The translations under genes were made by a program, and so were the position numbers. Under the pieces are notes generated by a model. The model had not been told where the DNA came from. It saw only the letters and a program-made list of their open reading frames with translations, and searched no databases. This document shows positions 60,035 to 64,000 of a stretch of 64,000 bases of DNA, in pieces (positions within the stretch are counted from its first letter, which is position 1; every line of letters begins with the position of its first letter). The stretch is taken from assembly GCA_003508835.1 (NCBI GenBank), contig PUFA01000164.1:434001-498000 (forward strand). The letters are read 5' to 3'. The DNA is from Eonycteris spelaea. Its lineage: Eukaryota > Chordata > Mammalia > Chiroptera > Pteropodidae.

Positions 60035-62200
60035 ATTTTTAAATTAGTTTCAAGTATACAATACATTGGTTAGACATCTATATAGTTCATAAAACAATCC
60101 CCCCAATTGCTCCCTCCCACCCCTGACCCTCCACCTAGGCAGCATATTAATGCTAACTACATTCCCTATTCTGTGCTCCCCATCCTGTGACAATCCATCA
60201 GCCACTAATTTGTACTTCTTTAGCCCTTCACTGCATTTTACCAGCCCTCCCAACCCCCTTCCCCTCTGTCCAATACCAAAGTGTCCACTATATTTTTGAG
60301 TCTGTTTTTGATTAGTTCTTTTTATTCCTTAGATTCCGCATATCAGTGAAATCATACAGTGTTTATCTTTCTCTGTCTTAATTAAACACCTTCTAAATCC
60401 ATCAAAGCAATATCTTTTTCCATCCCCTTCCTTTTCATATGTAGGGGTCTTGTTTTCTTATCCTTTCAGCCACTCTATCTTTTGGTTGGAGCACTTAATT
60501 CTTTTCTGTTTAAGGTACTTATTGATAGGAATGTAGTTATTACCATTCTTTATTCCTGTCTTTGGTACATGTTTTTTCTTCTTAAAGAAGTCCCTCCAAC
60601 ATTTCCTGTAATACGGGCCTGGTGGCGATAAATTCCTTTAGCTTATTTTTGTCTGACAGCTATGGCAGTGCTGTCCTTCAACTCTAAATGATAGCTTTGC
60701 TGGATAAATTATTCTTGGTTATAGATCCTGGATCTTCATCCTGTTGAATATTTTTTGCCAAGCCCTTCTGTCTTGCATAGTTTCTTTTGAGAAATCAGCT
60801 GCCAGTCTTATGGGTGTTCCCTTATATGTAATTATTTGTCTCTCTCTTGCTGTTTTTAATATTCTTTCTTTGTATTTGTCCATTTCCTTCACCAGGTTCG
60901 GGAAGTTTTCCATCATTATTTCTTCAAACAGCTGTTCAACATCTTGATTTTCTTCACTTACACTGATCAGATGAATATTTGGAGCCTTAATGGTGTCCCA
61001 TATCCTCCTTAAATTATTTTTATAGTCTTTTTTTCTTGCCATTCTGATTGAGTGTCCTAATTGGCTTTCCTGTCCTCTAGACAGGGCATTTGATCCTCTT
61101 CTTTATTTACTTTGTTTATTCTTTTGTTTATTCCATTTAATAGACGTCTCATCTTAGATAATGTGTTCTTCATTTCAGACTGGTTCTCATTTATAATTTC
61201 CATTTCCATTTTTATGTTTTTTATCTCTTTGTTGAAGTTCTCACTGAATTTATCTATACCTCCCAAAAGTTCATTGAGCATCTTTATAACCAGTGTTTTG
61301 AACTCTGCATCTGTAGATTACTTGACTTCATTATTTCTGAATCTCTGTTTTGTCCTCTCATATGGTTTCTGCTCTCTTCCCATTTTAGCTGCCTTTCCAT
61401 TTCTATGCAGTAAGCAAAGCTCCTAAGTCTCCTGGGGGTGGATTTGTGACATAGGTGTCCAGTGGCACAGTCCAAATTTAGCCCAAGCCTCTACCCTTCA
61501 GGGCCACCTGTCAAGATTCAGCCAGCAATCCACAGATGCTGTGCTTATAGTTGCCCCAAAAAATCACACCAGAAACCGAGGCCAGCTGCCTCCAGTGTGA
61601 GTCTCAGCAAGGAGCACCTAACTCGCTGAAGGTACACCTGGATGTGGCTTGGGTGAGGCCCTAAGTTGGGGGAGTCAGGGTTTCAGGGACTCCTCTGGGT
61701 GGTGGAGGGACCTCTGTTATACAGTTTGATGACGTCGCAGCTATGGCAGCGCTGAGTCTGGAAAACTGGTATTGGGAGAGGGCTCAACAGGGAACAATGG
61801 ATACCACTGGCACTTCTGTACCCAGCAAGTCTTGCCTGGGCCTTCACTCCAACAATGTCTCCCTGTAAGTCCCTGGTGACCCCTGTGTGCAGCTGAATTG
61901 GTACTGGTGCTCAGAGCAAGCAATTGTCATTGTGAAAATCTGCTCACAGACCTGGCCTCTTTAAGAGGCTCAGCTGCTGGAGACAGGGCAGCTCTGTGTC
62001 CTCACCCCATCCTACTGTTGGCCATTGCAGGGTGTTTTCTTGGACTTCTCCCTTCGTAGTATGCATGTTCCTCTAGATCCCAGGTGATTTTTCCTTGCTG
62101 CTACTCCTTGTTTCTGTCACAACTTTGATTTGGTCACCAGAGGGATGAACAGAGCCTCTATCATTCTCGCCATTTCTTTTTCTCCCCATTTCTCTACATT
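60035..62200 (-). mobile_element. HAL1-like L1: 5' region, ORF1 and 3' UTR, ORF2 almost absent
   Basis: Reading the minus strand from 62200 down there are four parts. First, about 900 bp of G+C-rich 5' sequence. Second, an L1 ORF1 protein in broken frames: a coiled-coil segment at 61281-61057 (INENQSEMKNTLSKM), then 61042-60719 with NLRRIWDTIKAPNIH, LFEEIMMENFPNLVKEMD and TYKGTPIRLAADFSKETMQ, the RRM and C-terminal domains, and a last block near 60640-60590 (KLKEFIATRPVLQEML). Third, after about 170 bp, the very end of ORF2 (about 60415). Fourth, the L1 3' UTR to an A-rich tail at about 60035. The roughly 3.7 kb of ORF2 is missing. About 40 residues of ORF1 also seem to be missing between NFPNLVKEMD and YKERILKTARE. 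Confidence 0.8.
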
Positions 62201-62209
62201 TTTGTACCT

Positions 62210-64000
62210 AAAGACCTTTTATTTAAGTGTTTCACACTTCTCTTTTTAATTTGCAGGGGTTAAGACTGACTGTCCCTTACATTTCTTCAGTTCTCCAGAT
62301 AGATTCCTATAGGCCGTCCTCACTCTGAATTTTCACATAGACCTCAGAAAAGTAAAAACCGTTACACACCGAAGTCCTAGCCCAGCCTCTGGCAGATCAG
62401 CTTTGTCATCACCATGCAAAGAACCTAACAGTCTCTATGCCCAGCTGTTTTTCCTACCCCTTCCTTGGGCATTTTTAGTGAGAAGTTCTTGGTATTAATA
62501 AACCCTTATTTCCCATAGTCTTCAAAATAAACTCTATGACAAAAATTCATGTCAGATATTCTCCATTGTAATATTAAAAACTCTAGAATAAATTGTATTT
62601 TATCCTATTAGATTTATTTAGACAGTGCAGAGGAAAACAAAGCACTTGTCAGAATAAGTAAATATTTATGAGACAGTACATCATTGTCATTAGTTTAGGT
62701 AGTGGCAAGAAATATTGTTCAGTTAATGCAGATATAAAGGCAAAGTCAGAATGGTAAAAACTGACATTTCATTGGAAATGTGTGGATTAGACATTTTTAT
62801 CTGTATAGATATGGTAATTTAGATATAATGATAATGCATTTAAATCCATTAAAGATGAGTTGTGATTTCCACTTTGATGTTTTTAAATATATCATAGATG
62901 TGATGTTTACCTACAGAAGAATAAAATGTATGTTGATTAATTTTCTTGGATATGAGTTTTATCACAATTATGCTTCTATTTTTACCCTTGGTTTTAAACC
63001 ATTTAAAAATTCCCCTTGAAAATATATATTTAGGAAAACAAATTTAGGATATAGTCCATTTATCAGTATATTTGAATATAATGTTCACTAACAAAAATGA
63101 TTTCATTCAAGAAAATTCAAGAGGAGATCATAAAGTATTTTTACTGCTTTTCCAGATGTTCCATTCTTTCTGTTTTTAAAGATAGGTGTGGCTCCTTTTT
63201 TGTCAAAAGCTTTGATTGCCCTTTCCTCTTCCTGGTATGCGTGATATTAACTCACCATGAAGGCTTTGACTTTTAAACTTGATCTGAGGTCTAGTTATCC
63301 TTATTCTTTAGTGATACTATGGAAACACTATAGCTTGGTCTTGGGAATTTCAAGAATGTCGTAACACTTAAGGCTACTTCTTGTCCCCTGTTCTTGTTTT
63401 CTTATCCCTTGCAAAGCTTTGCTTTGGCCACACGTGAATTCAGATATTATATTTCAGCAGTTTCCAAACGCTTACTGCAAGGAACTAGAGCCAAGATGAT
63501 TTTCAAGAAGTACCTGTTAAGTCATTCTCTGTTTCTTACTGTTGTTTTCTAATTCATGGACCTTGTAGAAATAGTGCAAAAAAAAAAATCTGTCTTTAAT
63601 AATGGATCGTGTCTGATAAGTCAACACTTAAACATTATTTTAACACAATTTTATGGTGATTAGTATTTGCTACAGTTTTATGTATTTTAATTATTAATTT
63701 ATTGATTGTACCTTGAGGCCTTTTACACAAAGTATGTAATTTGAATAATGCTTTGGTAATGTCGTTTAATCTCTCTTTACAACTGTATTCTGTTTCATTT
63801 AAGCCAGTAATGATAACTCCTTTCTGTGGGATATGGTTTACATGTAAATACTATTTTAAAAGCTGTATTTTGTTAAATTTAGATGTCAACATTCAAAGTC
63901 ATCCAAAAACTGTAATTTTTTATAAGGTAATCTACCTAAAGTATGGATAAATTTATTACCTAGAGAAAAGGGAGAATAATCAGTGGTAGGTAGATGGAAT
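62210..64000. other. A+T-rich intronic DNA, nothing recognised
   Basis: No exon, RNA gene or certain repeat. The next PRIM2 exon is not here. Confidence 0.4.

Larger units (their letters stand above)
45003..64000 (+). other. PRIM2: PRIM2 intron (3' part outside the window)
   Basis: Starts with the GTAATT donor after exon C. I looked for the next PRIM2 coding block (the FDKGYSYNIRHSFGKEG region in human) and did not find it, so the intron exceeds 19 kb. It is dominated by an RTE LINE, LTRs, a MIR cluster and a HAL1-like L1. Confidence 0.85.

Noticed and set aside
60719..61281. A host gene encoding a coiled-coil/RNA-binding protein on the minus strand
   Set aside because: The translation is L1 ORF1, in broken frames, followed by an L1 3' UTR and A-rich tail.
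45003..64000. The next PRIM2 exon (Tyr345/Tyr347 region)
   Set aside because: Searched by eye for its expected codons after each plausible acceptor and not found; the intron probably continues past the window.
1..64000. CRISPR arrays, operons or prokaryotic mobile systems
   Set aside because: The tandem repeats present are microsatellites, and the gene structure and repeats are mammalian.

Overview
This is a stretch of mammalian nuclear DNA: about 60% A+T, with no long open reading frame, and densely packed with LINE, SINE, LTR and DNA-transposon fossils. The only gene I can support is PRIM2, the large (p58) subunit of DNA primase, on the + strand. Three internal coding exons lie at 25699-25766, 40005-40077 and 44817-45002. 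They splice in frame into 109 codons, equivalent to human residues about 232-340 as I recall the human protein. They cover the end of the N-terminal domain, the interdomain linker and the start of the Fe-S C-terminal domain, including the first cluster cysteine. Everything else is intron: more than 25 kb before the first exon, about 14.2 kb and 4.7 kb between exons, and more than 19 kb after the last.

The best clue to the host is a 5S-rRNA-derived SINE at about 21601-21794, flanked by a clear target-site duplication. From memory, 5S-derived SINEs of this type were described in fruit bats (Pteropodidae). The window also has no Alu, B1/B2, carnivore CAN, equine ERE or microbat VES elements, and its LINE-1 copies are all old and broken. 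My inference is a megabat, at roughly 0.65 confidence; the call of placental mammal is near certain.

Layout. 1-25.7 kb: an intron with MIR and L2 relics, minus-strand L1 (2.5-3.4 kb), an LTR-like block (7.9-8.3 kb), L1 ORF1-like sequence (11.6-12.2 kb), one hAT-type element inserted inside another (12.7-13.2 kb), an L1 3' end (18.8-19.4 kb) and the 5S SINE. 25.8-40.0 kb: L1, L2 and MIR fossils, a near-perfect RFX/X-box palindrome at 28.28 kb and a complete 300-bp hAT-type MITE at 32.8-33.07 kb. 40.1-44.8 kb: a MaLR LTR, a long L2 and an L1 3' end. 45.0-64.0 kb: a 2.5-kb RTE/BovB-type LINE on the minus strand (45.4-47.9 kb), two LTRs, a MER5A-like element, a cluster of MIRs and a 2.2-kb ORF1-bearing, ORF2-deleted L1 resembling HAL1 (60.0-62.2 kb).

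I found no new multi-gene system. The items most worth a second look are the 5S SINE that has lost the box A part of its promoter, the RTE element, the HAL1-like L1 and the RFX-type palindrome. Repeat boundaries were set by eye and are approximate unless a duplication or terminal repeat is quoted. Family names come from remembered consensus sequences, not from a search.
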